The notes beneath the pieces are model-generated. The model saw nothing but the letters and a program-made list of their open reading frames with translations. It was not told the DNA's origin and made no database searches. Below, one piece after another: positions 42,644-54,300 of a stretch of DNA of 64,000 nucleotides. The first letter of the stretch is position 1, and every line of letters starts with the position of its first letter. The DNA is taken from positions 1,722,001 to 1,786,000 of the forward strand of contig CANXME010002057.1 in NCBI GenBank assembly GCA_948144175.1, written 5' to 3'. The position numbers were made by a program, and so were the translations under genes. The DNA comes from Closterium sp. NIES-65. Its lineage: Eukaryota; Streptophyta; Zygnematophyceae; Desmidiales; Closteriaceae.

Positions 42644-43790
42644 CTAGACACGACTACCAGTGAGAGCAGCACGGACAGGCGACGCACGACGAGACTCAGG
42701 CGACGCAGGACGAGACTCAGGCTCACGACGCTCAGTAAGACCTCCAGTCGGACCAGTGTAAGGAGCAGGACCAGGGAGAGAGGAGGCAGACGGTAGCTGC
42801 GACTGCAGCTGGACAGACGGAGGACACCCTAAGGAGGGAGGAGGACAAGGAGGAGGAAGGTGACCAAGAACCTGCTGAAGGAGTGGAACGAAGTACGGCC
42901 GCAGCCGTGCAGCGACTCCAGAACCAGCAGAGACACTTGCGCCAGGGTCCTCAGCACCAGCAGCAGCTCCAACTCCCGGGTCCACAGCACCAGCACCAGC
43001 GCCAAGGTCCTCAGCACCAGCAGCAGCTCCAACGCCCGGGTCCTGAGCACCAGCAGCAGCTCCAACGCCCGGGTCCACAGCACCAGCAGCAGCACCAGCG
43101 CAAGGGTCCTCAGCACCAGAAGTAGCTCCAACGCCCGGGTCCTCAGCACCAGCAGCAACACCAGTGCCCGGGTCCTCCGCACCAGCCGTAGCTCCAACGC
43201 TCGGGTCCGCAGCACCAGCAGTAGCTCCAACCTCTGGGGACCCACCACCAGCAGCACCAATAGAGTCTCCAGCACCAGCAGCACCACCAGCAGCAGCGGG
43301 GTCCGCGACACCAGGCGCGCCACCCCGAAGAGTGCAGCGCCGCTCGTACCACTCACGGATCCGCTCACGGGAGGGGAGCTCCCGACTAGGAGGAGAAGCA
43401 CTAGCACCAGTCCCAGTAGTACGCCTACCTCTCCGGAGGCTGCAGTACTGTAAGTACCACTCACGCAGCTGCTCCGAGGAGAGGGCTCCTCCAGGTGTAG
43501 GACTCAGAGGCTCAGCACCACCAGACTCAGAACCCCCAGACTGCGGACTCTGCGGCTCAGCACCCCCAGGCTCAGCACCCCCAGGCTCAGTACCCCCAGG
43601 CTCAGCACCCCCAGGCTCCGCACCCCTAGGCTCCGCACCCCCAGGCTCCGCACCCGCAGCAGGACGAGAGTCGACAGCTACCTCAACAGGCTCAACCGGG
43701 TCTAACCGAGACACACCTGAGGGAGCGGCACCTTGAGGGGGGAGGGGGTCTACAACAGCAGCACCTGGCGCGAGGAAGAGAGGCGGGGGG
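42644..43790 (-). pseudogene. Element D integrase-RT linker
   Basis: Low-complexity stretch of (G)AEDPGVGAAAGAEDPG-type repeats (42930-43260) and GGAEPGGAEPGG repeats (43550-43660). It separates integrase from RT. Confidence 0.82.
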
Positions 43791-43855
43791 GGGAGCGGGG
43801 CAGTGCGGTAGGGGAAGAGGCGGTAGTAGGGGACGGACTCGTCAAAAGTGACGTC

Positions 43856-46534
43856 CTAAGAGGGCAAGATTCGGCGCGAGGTGGCGTGGTAAAACTGCCA
43901 ACCAGGCGCGTCCGGGACAAAGCCGAGGAAGACGAAGGGAACAGCACGGGCGGAGAGCTTGTCCGCAGACGTATCGCGGACAAAAGCTCGAGATCCCCGG
44001 ACCCGGAAATCGCCAACCTCCCCCGTCCACGGCAGTGTGGGCGAGGTCTCTGGCAAGGAGACACGGGGCCAGAGGTTGAGCTGATGCGCAGCGTACCGGA
44101 CCGCAAACGGCCACAGAAAATGGGGGGCAGCCGCATGGATCAAGGAGGTACGGGCGACCTCCATGACCAGGCCAATGCGGCGCTCCGCAACCCCTTTCTG
44201 CTGTGGAGAGGCCGGAAGCGTGAACGACTGCTCAATGCCGTGCTCAGCACAATAGGCTGCCAAGAGGTTGGAGGAGAACTCACCACCTCTGTCAGAGTGC
44301 AAGCGCAGGACAGGAAAGTCCGAGTGGAAACGCTCGCTGAGCTGGAGAAGGGCTCTGCGGATCCAAGGGATCAAGACATCAGGGACCTCACCCTTGGTGC
44401 GCAAGGGGAATACCGTGGTGTAGCGCGAGTAGTCGTCAACAACTATCAGGAAGTACCTCTCCTGACCCTGACCACGGACGCGGGCTGGGCCCCACACGTC
44501 CATGTGGAGCGTCTGCAAGGGAGGAGTCGTCGGGGGAAACGAGGAGGAGTGAGGAGCGGCGCGCTGCCGCCCCTCGACACAAGGAAGACAGGGAGGAGCA
44601 GTTGAGGGAGGGAAGGGAGGAAGGACCCTGGGAAGGCCAGAGACAAGGTACCGGGAGTGCATGGCACCAAGCCGCTGCACAGACGGGTGGCCAAGGCGGT
44701 GGTGGCAGAGGACAGTCTCGTGTGCCAGAGAGCAACACGAGCAGGGGGCGGACAGCTGACCTGACGCGGACGCAGACGCAGACGCAGCAACCTGAGGGGA
44801 CTCAGTGGTCAGTGCGTACAGGTCCGACCCCGGCTGCCGAGTGAAGGTAGCCAAGTGACGGCCCGTACGAGCACACGTACAGTGTGTCACGCGCTCGTAG
44901 GCAGGGGTGAACTGGTGAACACCCCCGTCCTGGAGTGCACATCCTGCCACCAGGTTCGTAGAGAACGAGGGGAGGTGGAGACCTGACAGTGTGCCCGACG
45001 GGACCGCAGGACAAGGAAGGACAGTGGAGGAGGTCGCAATGACCGGACCCCCAGAGGGGTCAGCAAGGGAGACAGCAACCGGCCGAGCAAGCGACTCAAC
45101 GACAGTGCGGTCCAGAAAGAAGCAGCGAGAAGCACCTGAGTCCAGTGTGAAGGTGTGCAGTGCTGCAGTCGACTCAGTAACAGGGGGGGCACACGCACAA
45201 GCACCTAGAGCAGCTGCCTCACCAGCACCTGGGGTAGCCGACACGCGAGTACCTGGAGCGACAGACGCACTAGTCCTAATGCCCGGGTCGGGCGGCACAC
45301 ATAGGTACTCTGCACCCTCTCCACTAGTAGACATCACATACATAGCAGATAGAATAGCATCAAAGACTAGAGCATAGATATCAATCCCCTTCTTCAGGAG
45401 ATCAATCCAGCGGGGCAGCTCAGTGGCCTGAGGGAACTGAACACGCCAAGCGTCGTCGAGACGAGCGAAGCAGCGCTGTGTGGCGTGCGGTCGTCCACAC
45501 TGTTGACCAGTACGGTCACCAGTGCGAATGACGTACGTGCAGCTGAAGCCACCCCCCCCCCCACCCCCGTGCAGAGAGTACCACTCACGGACCTCCTGGG
45601 GCGACGGAGTGTGCTGCTGGCCCTGGCCACCGCCAGCGCCTCCACGACCACCACCGCCGCCTCCACCTCCTCGGCCACCCCGACCCCTGCCGCCGCAGCG
45701 TCCACCGCCACCCCCACCACCGCCTCCGCCCTCGCCGCTGCCGCCACCACCCCCACAGCTGCCACTAGCCCCTCCGGTCGCGCCACCACCTCCACAGCTG
45801 CCACCGCCCCCACCACCGCCTCCTCCGCCGTCACCGCCACCACCCTTGCCGCTGCGGCGCCCGCTCGAAGCAGACGAAGAACCGACCTTCTCAGTGCCAA
45901 GGAGGTCGATAGCAGCAGCAGAGGCGACAGAGGGAAGAAGGGGGGAAGGAGAACACCCCTCAAAGAACGGGGTGCGGGGGTCGCCACGAGAGGCACCTAC
46001 AGCTACGATGCTAGTCTCAGCTGCAAGCAGTTCCTTCTCGAGGAGGGCAATGGTGAGCTCAGTGGGGCAGCGAGCTAGGAAGTGATCCCTGACAGCACGC
46101 AGTGTGTCAGGGAGGCGGGTGACTAGGTGGTAGAGAGTGAGCCAGAGTGGGGGGGGGTGCGTTGCAAGGAACTCAGCGGGCATGGCGGCACGGAAGCGGG
46201 CCTCACTAGTACGGAGGTGCGTGATGAGGTCAGCGACTGTGTGGAACGAGGCCAGGTCGGGAAATAGGTAGGGGAGGGAGAGACGGCCTAGCGCGGCAGA
46301 GGCAGGTGAGGAGTAGTGAGCAACTACAGCTGTATACAGTGCCTGTGCAGTCTTGTGCTGGCCAAAGTGCTCGCGTTCGTCTATCGGCATGGAGTTGCGA
46401 AAAGCGAAGCGAGCGTGGGCATCACGAGTCTGCCACTGTGAGCGGGCAGTGCTGTCAGCAGTAGCAGCAGGGGCAGTGACATGGCCTAGGGTGTGGTCGT
46501 ACAGTGAGATGTCGTAGATAGAGGTGCAGGTCAT
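43856..46534 (-). pseudogene. Element D gag-protease-integrase
   Basis: Gag core (LPYLFPDLASFHTVADLITH), a Gly-rich tract (45600-45850), zinc motif CTYVIRTGD...CGRPHATQRC, protease TLDSGASRCFF, integrase MDVWGPARVRGQGQERYFL, LHSDRGGEFSS and QQKGVAERRIGLVME. One long frame covers most of it. Confidence 0.88.
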
Positions 46535-46639
46535 CTAGCCAGGTGTCAAACTTCACTGGGCGGCCCTCAGCATCGAAAACTAGAACCTGTGGGCTAGCCA
46601 TAGGAGCAGTATAAGTAGCAGTAGTAGGAAGAGGAGGAA

Positions 46640-47160
46640 GCAGGTAGGGCGGCTCAGTTCACGTAGGGCGGCTCGGCTCGGATGGGGCGGCGCGGTTCGG
46701 TTCGGGTCCCGCGGCTCAGCTCGGGTCGCGCAGCTCGGTTCAGTCCTGGGCTGTGGCGGTCACGGGCCGCTCGAGGCCTCTAGGGGCGAGCGTGGGGCCG
46801 TTCGGGGCCTCTAGGGAGGTGAGCGCGGGGCCGTAAAGGGGCCTCTAGGGGCGACGGGGCCGTTCGGGGCCTCTAGGTAGGTGAGCGCGGGGCCGACAGG
46901 GCCATTCGGAGCCTCTAGGGAGGTGAGCGCGGGGCCGACGGGGCCGTTAGGGGCGTTCGCGGGGCCGAAAGGGGCCGCTAGGGGCGAGCGTGGGCCGTTC
47001 GGGGCCTCTAGGGGCGAGCGCGGGGACGTAAAGGGGCGAGCGCGGGGCCGTAAGGGGCAAGCGCGTGGGCCGACGGGGCCTTAAGGGGCGGGTCGCGGGA
47101 CGCGGGGCCTTAGAAGGCCGTGAAAACCGAGGCGCCCTAGGGCGCAAGTAGGCAGTTAGG
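46640..47160 (-). repeat. Element D GC-rich leader
   Basis: Repeats of GGGGCCGTTCGGGGCCTCTA and GGCGAGCGCGGGGCCG type; shorter than in C and F. Confidence 0.83.
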
Positions 47161-47191
47161 TAGGTAGGTAGTGGTGGGCCCTAAAAAAAAC

Positions 47192-47207
47192 GGTCCTAGG
47201 AAGGACC
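47192..47207 (-). other. Element D hairpin beside primer site
   Basis: GGTCCT / AGGACC stem with an AGGA loop; GGTGGGCCC at 47173-47181. Confidence 0.75.
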
Positions 47208-47219
47208 TGCTCTATACCA

Positions 47220-47354
47220 TGTTGAAATAAACGAACAAGAATAGTTGAACTAACAGTGAAATCAGTACAAGTACCTAACCCTAGAATTGTGTACCCCCTA
47301 TAGGCTAACCCACTGTAGCCTAAACAAGCACAACAACATATATAATGTTTGACA
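47220..47354 (-). repeat. Element D 5' LTR (right)
   Basis: 135 bp partner of 40252-40386. Confidence 0.93.
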
Positions 47355-49197
47355 TGCAATGTGCAGCAGCACCCGAAGAGTGGTCATCTTCGGGGTGGGA
47401 GAGAAGGTCTGAAAGTAGTCAACTCTCTGCCGCTGACTGAAGCCTCGAGCGACGTAACGCGCCTTGAAGACAGGCGGAGAACCCGGCGGCCGCTTCACCC
47501 TGAAGATCCACATGCCACTGACGATGTTCGCCCCAGGTGGGGGAGCCTCGTCAACGTAGGTGCCTATGGACTTCCAGGAAGCCATCTCTGCGTCCATGGC
47601 CCACTGCCACTAAGAGGAGTAGGGACCCTCGATCGCCTCAGCGTACGATCGAGGAGTCGGGATGTCTGGTGCATCCGGGTCCCCCTCAGGGGCAATCAGC
47701 GTGGACACGAGATGGGGCAAAGCAGCAGCAAAGCACTGGAACTCCTCCTGCCTGTCCTCAAGGACGTCCGTGCTAAGAGCACACTCACCCCCGATGGACG
47801 GAGGACAGACAGACTCAGACTCAGCAACGAGACTAGCAGCGTATTCTACACGACAGCGAGTAGCGAAGTCGACAAGCTCAGCAACAAGGGCAGACGCAGC
47901 AGTGGACTCAAAGGAAGGGTCAGTGACAACAGTAGCCAGGAGACGCGTGACAGAAGGACTAGCAGCACGAAGAGAGTCACACTCCGGGTCAGCAAGAGTA
48001 GGAAGAGAGGACTCTAGAGGAGACGGCAACGGGACACGCAGAGGAGCAGTGGACGGACGAAGCGCCATTTGGTGTGTGCCGGGGACCGTAGAAGGACGTG
48101 GACGCGCAGTACGACCACTAGTGCGAGCAGCACGAACAGGCGACGCAGGACGAGACGCAGGCTCACAACGCTCAGCAAGACCTCCAGTAGGACCAGTGTA
48201 GGGACAAGGAGCAGGTAGAGGGGAGGCGGGCTGTAACTATGACTGCGACTGGACAGGCTGTGGGCACTCTAATGGAGGAGCAGGACGAGTAGAGGGCGGG
48301 AGACCAAGAACCTGCTCCAGGAGCGGAACGAAGTACAGCCTCGGCCGCTCAGCGCCTCCAGAACCAGCAAGGACAGCACCAGTACCCCCAGCGGCAGCAC
48401 CAGCGCCAGCATCACCTCCAGCTCCAACAGTGCCAACTCCCGCACCCTCAAAAGCACTAGCGCCAGCAGCACCACCAGCGCCAACACCCCCAGCAGGTCC
48501 AGCTCCAGCAGCTCCAGCTCCAGCAGCACCAGCTCCAGTAGGACCGTCACCTCCAGCAGCCTCACCACCACCCTGAGACGCACCAGCGCCAGTAGAAACA
48601 CCAGCGCCAACACCCCGAGCAGCTCCAGCTCCAGCACCACCAGCACCGCCAGCACCTCCAGCAGGACCAACTCCAGTAGCCCCAACAGCACCCCTAGTTC
48701 CAGCAGCTCCAGGACCGCCAGTACGAGCACCTCCGGGACCAACAGCAACAGTAGCACCTCCAGCTCTAGCAGCCCGTCTCCAGCGGCGGGCAAACCACTC
48801 GCGCAGCTCCTGTGGAGAGATTGGCTCCCTCCTCGACGAAGCACCGCCGGCGGCCACATGAGCAGACCCTGCACCCCCAGGCTCCGTAACCCCAGGCTCC
48901 ACACCCCCAGACCGAGCACCCCCAGGCTCAGCACCCCCAGACTCACCACCCCCAGTCTCAGCACCCCCAGACTCAGCACCTCCAAACCCGGCACCCGCAG
49001 GCTCAGCACCTCTAGCAGCACCAGAGTCAACAGCTACCTCGACAGGCTCGACTGCATCTACTTGGGACACACCTAACGGGGCAGGACCCTGAGGGGGGAG
49101 GGGGTCTACCGGGGGAGGACCTGGCGCAAGGAAGAGCGGCGGCGGGGGAAGGGGCGCAGTGCGGTAGGGGAAGAGACGGTAGTAAGGCATCGACTTG
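47355..49197 (-). pseudogene. Element C RT start and linker
   Basis: RT entry with FRVKRPPGSPPVFKARYVAR near 47480. Upstream lies a repeat-rich Ala/Gly/Pro linker (48350-49030) like those of F and D. Broken. Confidence 0.84.
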
Positions 49198-50990
49198 TCA
49201 AAGGTCTTGGGAGGACAGAACACGGCGCGAGGTGGGGTGGTAAAACTGCCACCCAGGCGCGTCAGGGAAAAAGTCAAGGAAGACGCAGGGATCTGCACGG
49301 GGGGACAGCTTGTCCGCAGACAAGTCGCGGACAAACGTCCGAGATCCCCAGACCCGAAACGCAGACGCATCGCCAACCTTCCCCGTCCACCGCAAGGCGG
49401 GGGAGGTCTCTGGCAAGGAGACCCAGGGCTGAAGGTTGAGCTGATGCGCGGCGTACTGAGCCGCAAACGGCCACAGAAAATGGGGGGCAGCCGCATGCAT
49501 CATGGACGTACGAGCGATGTCCATGACCATGCCAATGCGGCGCTCAGCAATCCCATTTTGCTGTGGAGAGGCCCGAAGCGTGAAGGTCTGGCGGATGCCC
49601 TGTGCACGATAGAAGGCTCCCAGACGGGCAGAGGAAAACTCCCCGTCTCTGTCCGAGTGCAGATGAAGAACAGGAAAGTCCAAGCAGAAACTCTCCCTCA
49701 GCTGGAGACAAGCTGCGCGGATCCAGTTGATCAACACCTTAGTGACGTCACCCTTGCTGCGCAAGGGGAAGACGGTGGTGTAACGCGAGTAGTCGTCAAC
49801 CACCAACAGGAAGTACCGCTCGTGCCCTTGCCCACGGACGCGGGCGGGGCCCCACACGTCCATGTGGAGGGTCTGTAGCGGAGCCTTTGTCGGAGGAAAC
49901 TCGGAGGAGTGAGGGGCGCCGCGCTGTCGCCCCTCGACGCAGGGGACGCAGGTAGGGCCAGGCCCCGGAGGTAGGGGTGGGAGAGACCGAGGGACACCAG
50001 AGACAAGGACACGGGAGGCAATGCCTCGGAGACGAGGCAGGGAGGGGTGACCAAGGCGGTGGTGCCAAAGGAGAGTCTGGTGGGACAGTAGACGACATGA
50101 GCAGGGAGCAGACTCAGGACCAGACCTGGACGCTGCAGCAAACACCTGACTCAACGCAGCTACCTGGCCCGACTCAGCAGCCGGAGGAGACTCAGTAGTA
50201 AGGGTGCACATGCTCGACCCTGGCCGACGGGTGAACGTGGCCAAGTGTCGGCCTGTACGAGCACACGTGCAGTGGGTCACTCGCTGACTCGCAGGAGTGA
50301 ACTGGTCAACCCCCCTATCTTATAGGTCCGCTCCACTCACCAAGTTTGTAGAGAACGAGGGGAGGTAGAGACCTGACAGGGTGCCAGAGGGGGCTGCCGG
50401 GCACGGTAAGACAGTGGAGAAGCTAGCAAGGACAGGACCCCCAGAGAGGTCCGCCACGGAGACTGCAACCGGCCAACTAAGCGGCGTAAGAGTGGTGTGG
50501 TCTCGAAAGAAGGAGCGGGACGCACCCGAGTCCAGGGTGAAGGTGTGTAAGGCCTGAGCCGACGTAGTACCTGAGAGAGAAGACTCACCAGCACCTGGGG
50601 CAGCAGACCCACTAGCACGTGGGGTAGCAGACGCACTAGCACCTAGAGCAGCAGCCTCACCAGCACCTATAGCAGTGGCCTCAATGCCCGGGTCAGGCGG
50701 TACACACAGGTAACAGTCACCCTCAACACTAGTAGTTACAGAATACATGGCAGCAAGGATAGCATCATAGTCAAGATCAAATATGGCAACCCCCGCCCTA
50801 GACAGATCTCCCCAGCGAGGGATCTCTGACGCCTCAGGGAACTGGCGACGCCACGCGTCCGTGAGGCGACCGAAGCAGCGCTGGGTGGAGTGCGGGCCCC
50901 CGCACTGCTCACCAGCTCGGTCGCCGGTACGGAGGATGTAAGTGCAAAGACCAGTACCCCCACCACGCTAACGCGCAGCGTACCACTCAC
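49198..50990 (-). pseudogene. Element C protease and integrase
   Basis: Protease TLDSGASRSFFRDHTTL near 50520. Pre-integrase WHHRLGHPS ... CVPC, then MDVWGPARVRGQGHERYFL, LHSDRDGEFSS and QQNGIAERRIGMVMD. Broken. Confidence 0.87.
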
Positions 50991-52064
50991 TAAGCTGCTG
51001 AGGGGACAGCGTCACACCACTCCACTGCTGCTGGCGCGGACCACCACCTGAGCCACTCCTCTGCGCAGATTCGCGACCCGCTCCACCACCGCCACCGCCT
51101 CCGCCGCCTCCTCCACCTCCGCCTCCTCCGCCACCTCCGCCGCCCCCGCTCCCTTCGCCACCACCGCCGCCTCCTCCGCCTCCACTGCTGCTGCCGCCGC
51201 CGCCACCCCCGCCACCACTCCCACCACCACCCCCACCCCCTCCACTGCCTCCACCACCACCTCCACCGCCCCTGCCAGCCCCTCCAGCGCCCTTGCCCCC
51301 CTTGCCCTTGCCAGTGCGGCGTGTCCCGCTAGGGGCAGACGCAGCGCCGACTGACTCGAAACCAACGAGGTCGGCCGCAGCAGTAGAAGCAACAGAGGGC
51401 AAGAGGGGGGAGGGGGAACACCCCTCAAAGACGGGGGTGCGAGGGTCACCATAAGAGGCTCCTACAGCGACTATGCTCTTCTTTGCTGCTAGGAGGCCCT
51501 TCTCGAGGAGGTCAACTGTGAGAGTGGTGGGGCAAACTTATAGGAAGTGGTCCCTGACTACGCGAAGAGAGTCAGGGAGCCGGGTGACTATGTAGTAGAG
51601 GGTGTTGTACATAGGGGGGGGGGGGGGGGGTTCTTGGCGCAGAACTCAGCAGGAAGCGTAGCGCGGTAGCGAGTGTCACTAGTGCGGAGGTGCGTAATGA
51701 GGTCAGCGACTGTGGGAAAGGCAGCAAGGTCAGAGAAGAGGTACGGTAGCATGAGGCGGCTCAGTGCAGCAGTGGCAGGGGAAGAGTAGCGTGCAACTAC
51801 AGCGTCGTACAAGGTCTGAGCACTCTTGTACGGGCTAAAGTGTGCACGCTCGCTAGTCGGTAAGTGGCGACGTATAGCAAGGCGAGCAGCAGCATCGCGT
51901 GTGGCCCACTGTGAGCGAACAGTGCTGTCAGCAATAGCAGGCGGGGCAGGAGAGTCGGTTTGCCCTATCGCACTGGAGAAACAGCTGGAGGTCATCGACC
52001 CAGACCTCAAAGTCAACGGCACGGCCCTCAGCATCAAAAGTAAGGACACTGGGGGTAGCCATGA
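50968..52064 (-). pseudogene. Element C gag
   Basis: Gag core (LMLPYLFSDLAAFPTVADLI) near 51730, a long Gly/Ser tract at 51090-51280 and an SQQLSEWYAAR-like end. Starts near 52060. Broken. Confidence 0.84.
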
Positions 52065-52079
52065 CTGGAGTGGCCTAGT

Positions 52080-53065
52080 AGGGAGTGAGCTCACCAGTCC
52101 GAGGAAGGAGGGCCAGGGCGTACCGGTGGGAATAGCAGCGGCTCGACAGTAGGGCGGCTCGGCGGCTCGGCGGCAGGGCGGCTCGGCTGCTGGCGGCTCG
52201 GCTGCTGGGCGGCTCGGCGGCTCGGCGGCTTGGCTGCTGGGCGGCTCGGCTGCTTGGCAGGCGGGCGGCTCGGCTGTTGGGTGGCGTGGCTGCTGGGCGG
52301 CTTGGCTGCTGGGCTGGTGGGCAGCTCGGCTGGTGGGCTGCTCGGCGGCTCGGTCGCTGGGCGGCTGAGCGGTGACAGGGTCGGTAGAGGCGGCGACGTG
52401 GCCGCTAGGGGAGGGCGACGGGGCCGCAGGTGACGGCGACGGGGCCGCAGGTGGCGGCGACGGGGCCGTAGGTGGCGGCGATGGGGCCACTTGTTGCGGC
52501 GGGGCCGCAGGTGGCGGCTGCGTGGCCGCAGTTGGCGGCGACGGGGCCACTGGGTGGCGGCGACGGGGCCGCAGGTGGCGGCGACGGGGCCGCAGGTGGC
52601 GGCGACAGGGCCGCAGGTGGCGGCGATGGGGCCATTGGTGGCGGCGACGGGGCTGCAGGTGACGGCGATAGGGCCGCAGGTGGCGGCGACGGGGCCGCAG
52701 ATGGCGGCGACGGGGTCGCAGAAGGGCCGCAGACGGGCCGCGCGGGGCCTAGACGGGGCCGAAGAGGGGCCGCAAGGGGCCTAAACGGGGCGGCGACGGG
52801 GTCGTAAGGGGCCGAAAGGGCGCCGCGAGGGGCCAAAAGGGGGCCGCGCGAGGGCCGTAAGGGCGGCGCGAGGGGCCGTAAGGGGCCGTAAAGGCAGTGC
52901 GAGGGGTCGTAAGTGCGGCGCGAGGGGCCGTAGAGGGCGGCGCTATGGGCCGTTAGGGCGGCGTAAAGGGCCGTGAGAGGGGCCACTAAGGGCGGCGCGA
53001 AGGTAGGGAGGGCACACAGAGTGCGACTCGGGCAGGAGTGAAGCGCGCTCCGGGCAGGAAAACAA
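52080..53065 (-). repeat. Element C GC-rich leader
   Basis: GGCGGCTCGGC units, then GGGGCCGCAGGTGGCGGCGA units (52420-52730), then GGGGCCGTAAGGG units. Same plan as E1. Confidence 0.86.
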
Positions 53066-53087
53066 ATCGTGGTGGGCCCTAGGTAGC

Positions 53088-53103
53088 GTTCCCACTTGGG
53101 AAC
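53088..53103 (-). other. Element C hairpin beside primer site
   Basis: GTTCCC / GGGAAC stem with an ACTT loop; GGTGGGCCC at 53071-53079. Confidence 0.75.
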
Positions 53104-53117
53104 CTGCTCCGATACCA

Positions 53118-53243
53118 TGAGAATAAACGAGGAATGAATGCATTGAGCAGAATGAGGAGTACAAGTAGTAAACCCTAAAGTGTTGTACCCCATATGAACT
53201 GCCCCACTACAGCCTACACACACTACAGCATATATGCCTGACA
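53118..53243 (-). repeat. Element C 5' LTR (right)
   Basis: 126 bp partner of 38651-38776. Confidence 0.93.
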
Positions 53244-54300
53244 GGATATTGGTCCCTGGGATCGTTCCGAGCACTAGGGTTGGCTCGCGCGGCTCGGGGG
53301 CAGGTCCGTAGACGGTCCGGCGTGGTGTGGAAGGCTCGTTACCCCAGTCGATGGTGTCCCAGGGGTCGCGTTCCGGCTGTAAGTCAGGCGGAGGCAAGGT
53401 AGGTGTGAGGTGACGCGGGGGGCGACCAAGAGGAACAATCGCTGGTTCTGCCGCCGCTTCATCTGCTGCTGCTACTTCCTCTTCCCCCCTTTGGTCCTCG
53501 CGGGTAGCTCCCTAACCTTCTCCTGAAGTGCCCCAGCCGCTTGTCTCGCCGCCTTGGACGACGCCCCAACCACCGACGTTTTCGCCTGTTGTTGTGCCCC
53601 ATCCGCCGGTTGCTTCGCCCCAACCGCCAGTGTCGCTTGTTCCCCAGCCGCTAGCGCTCCCCCACCCCCCTTCATTGGAGGCGCTTTCTTCGTCGTTCTC
53701 CCAAGCGAGTGTGCCGCGCGATTCAACGAGTCTCTTCTAGCGGAGTTCTTCGGCCTCTCGTTGTGCCAACGCCTCTTCTTCTGTCGGCGAGAGTTTCTTC
53801 TTCGAATCGCGCCGGTGAGAGTATATCTCTCTTGCCTTTTCCGCTGTGTAGGGGCGTGGATTGCCATGCGCATCGAAGGTCCCGACTCCGACGCCGCGGA
53901 GCATTCCTTGGAGATGCTGAGACGCAGGTCCAGGAAGGGGATGTTCCGGAGTGCCGAACACGACCCGTGTGGCTGTTTCTAGCTCCAGTTGGGATAGTCC
54001 CTCCTCAGGCGGTGTGTCGCGCTATGCTTCGAGGATGGCAGCGAGGCCGCGGCCGGCGATCGCGCTCGTCGAGGATGTGGGCGTGTGGCAGTCCCGGCAA
54101 ATGCCGTCTGGATCGGGGTTGTGGAGCGCCAGTTCGCGTGGGTGTGGGTGATGTGGCACCCAGGGGCGGCCATCAGGGTGCTTCCAATCGCGGCGAATGA
54201 TATATTCGAAGCGCAGGGGGACAAGGTCAATCAACTCCTGCGAGTCGCCACTGCAGTCGGGTATGTCGAAGTCGAGAACGTACACTTCGTTCTCGGCGTG
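53244..54300 (-). pseudogene. Element A protease-integrase spacer
   Basis: - strand coding-like DNA between protease and integrase. Includes VLDFDIPDCSGDSQELIDLV, a CRDC pair and FGTPEHPLPGPASQHLQ, followed by an Arg/Lys/Glu-rich stretch. This spacer of about 1 kb is long for copia and was not recognised. Broken. Confidence 0.6.

Larger units (their letters stand above)
40252..47354 (-). mobile_element. Element D: short-LTR copia inserted in C
   Basis: LTRs 40252-40386 and 47220-47354 (135 bp, about 3% divergent). Flanks GGCTA and TGCAA agree only partly as a target duplication, but the interrupted C sequence resumes exactly on the far side, as comparison with F shows. Primer site TGGTATAGAGCAGG. 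Broken, with several breaks. Confidence 0.9.
38651..53243 (-). mobile_element. Element C: short-LTR copia inserted in A
   Basis: LTRs 38651-38776 and 53118-53243 (126 bp each, about 5-6% divergent). Flanks GGATG (38646-38650) and GGATA (53244-53248) look like a target duplication with one difference. Primer site TGGTATCGGAGCAGG. Own sequence at 38777-40251 and 47355-53117; element D fills the gap. Broken, with many breaks. Confidence 0.92.

Noticed and set aside
49195-49878. 227-codon + strand frame
   Set aside because: Antisense shadow of the element C integrase.
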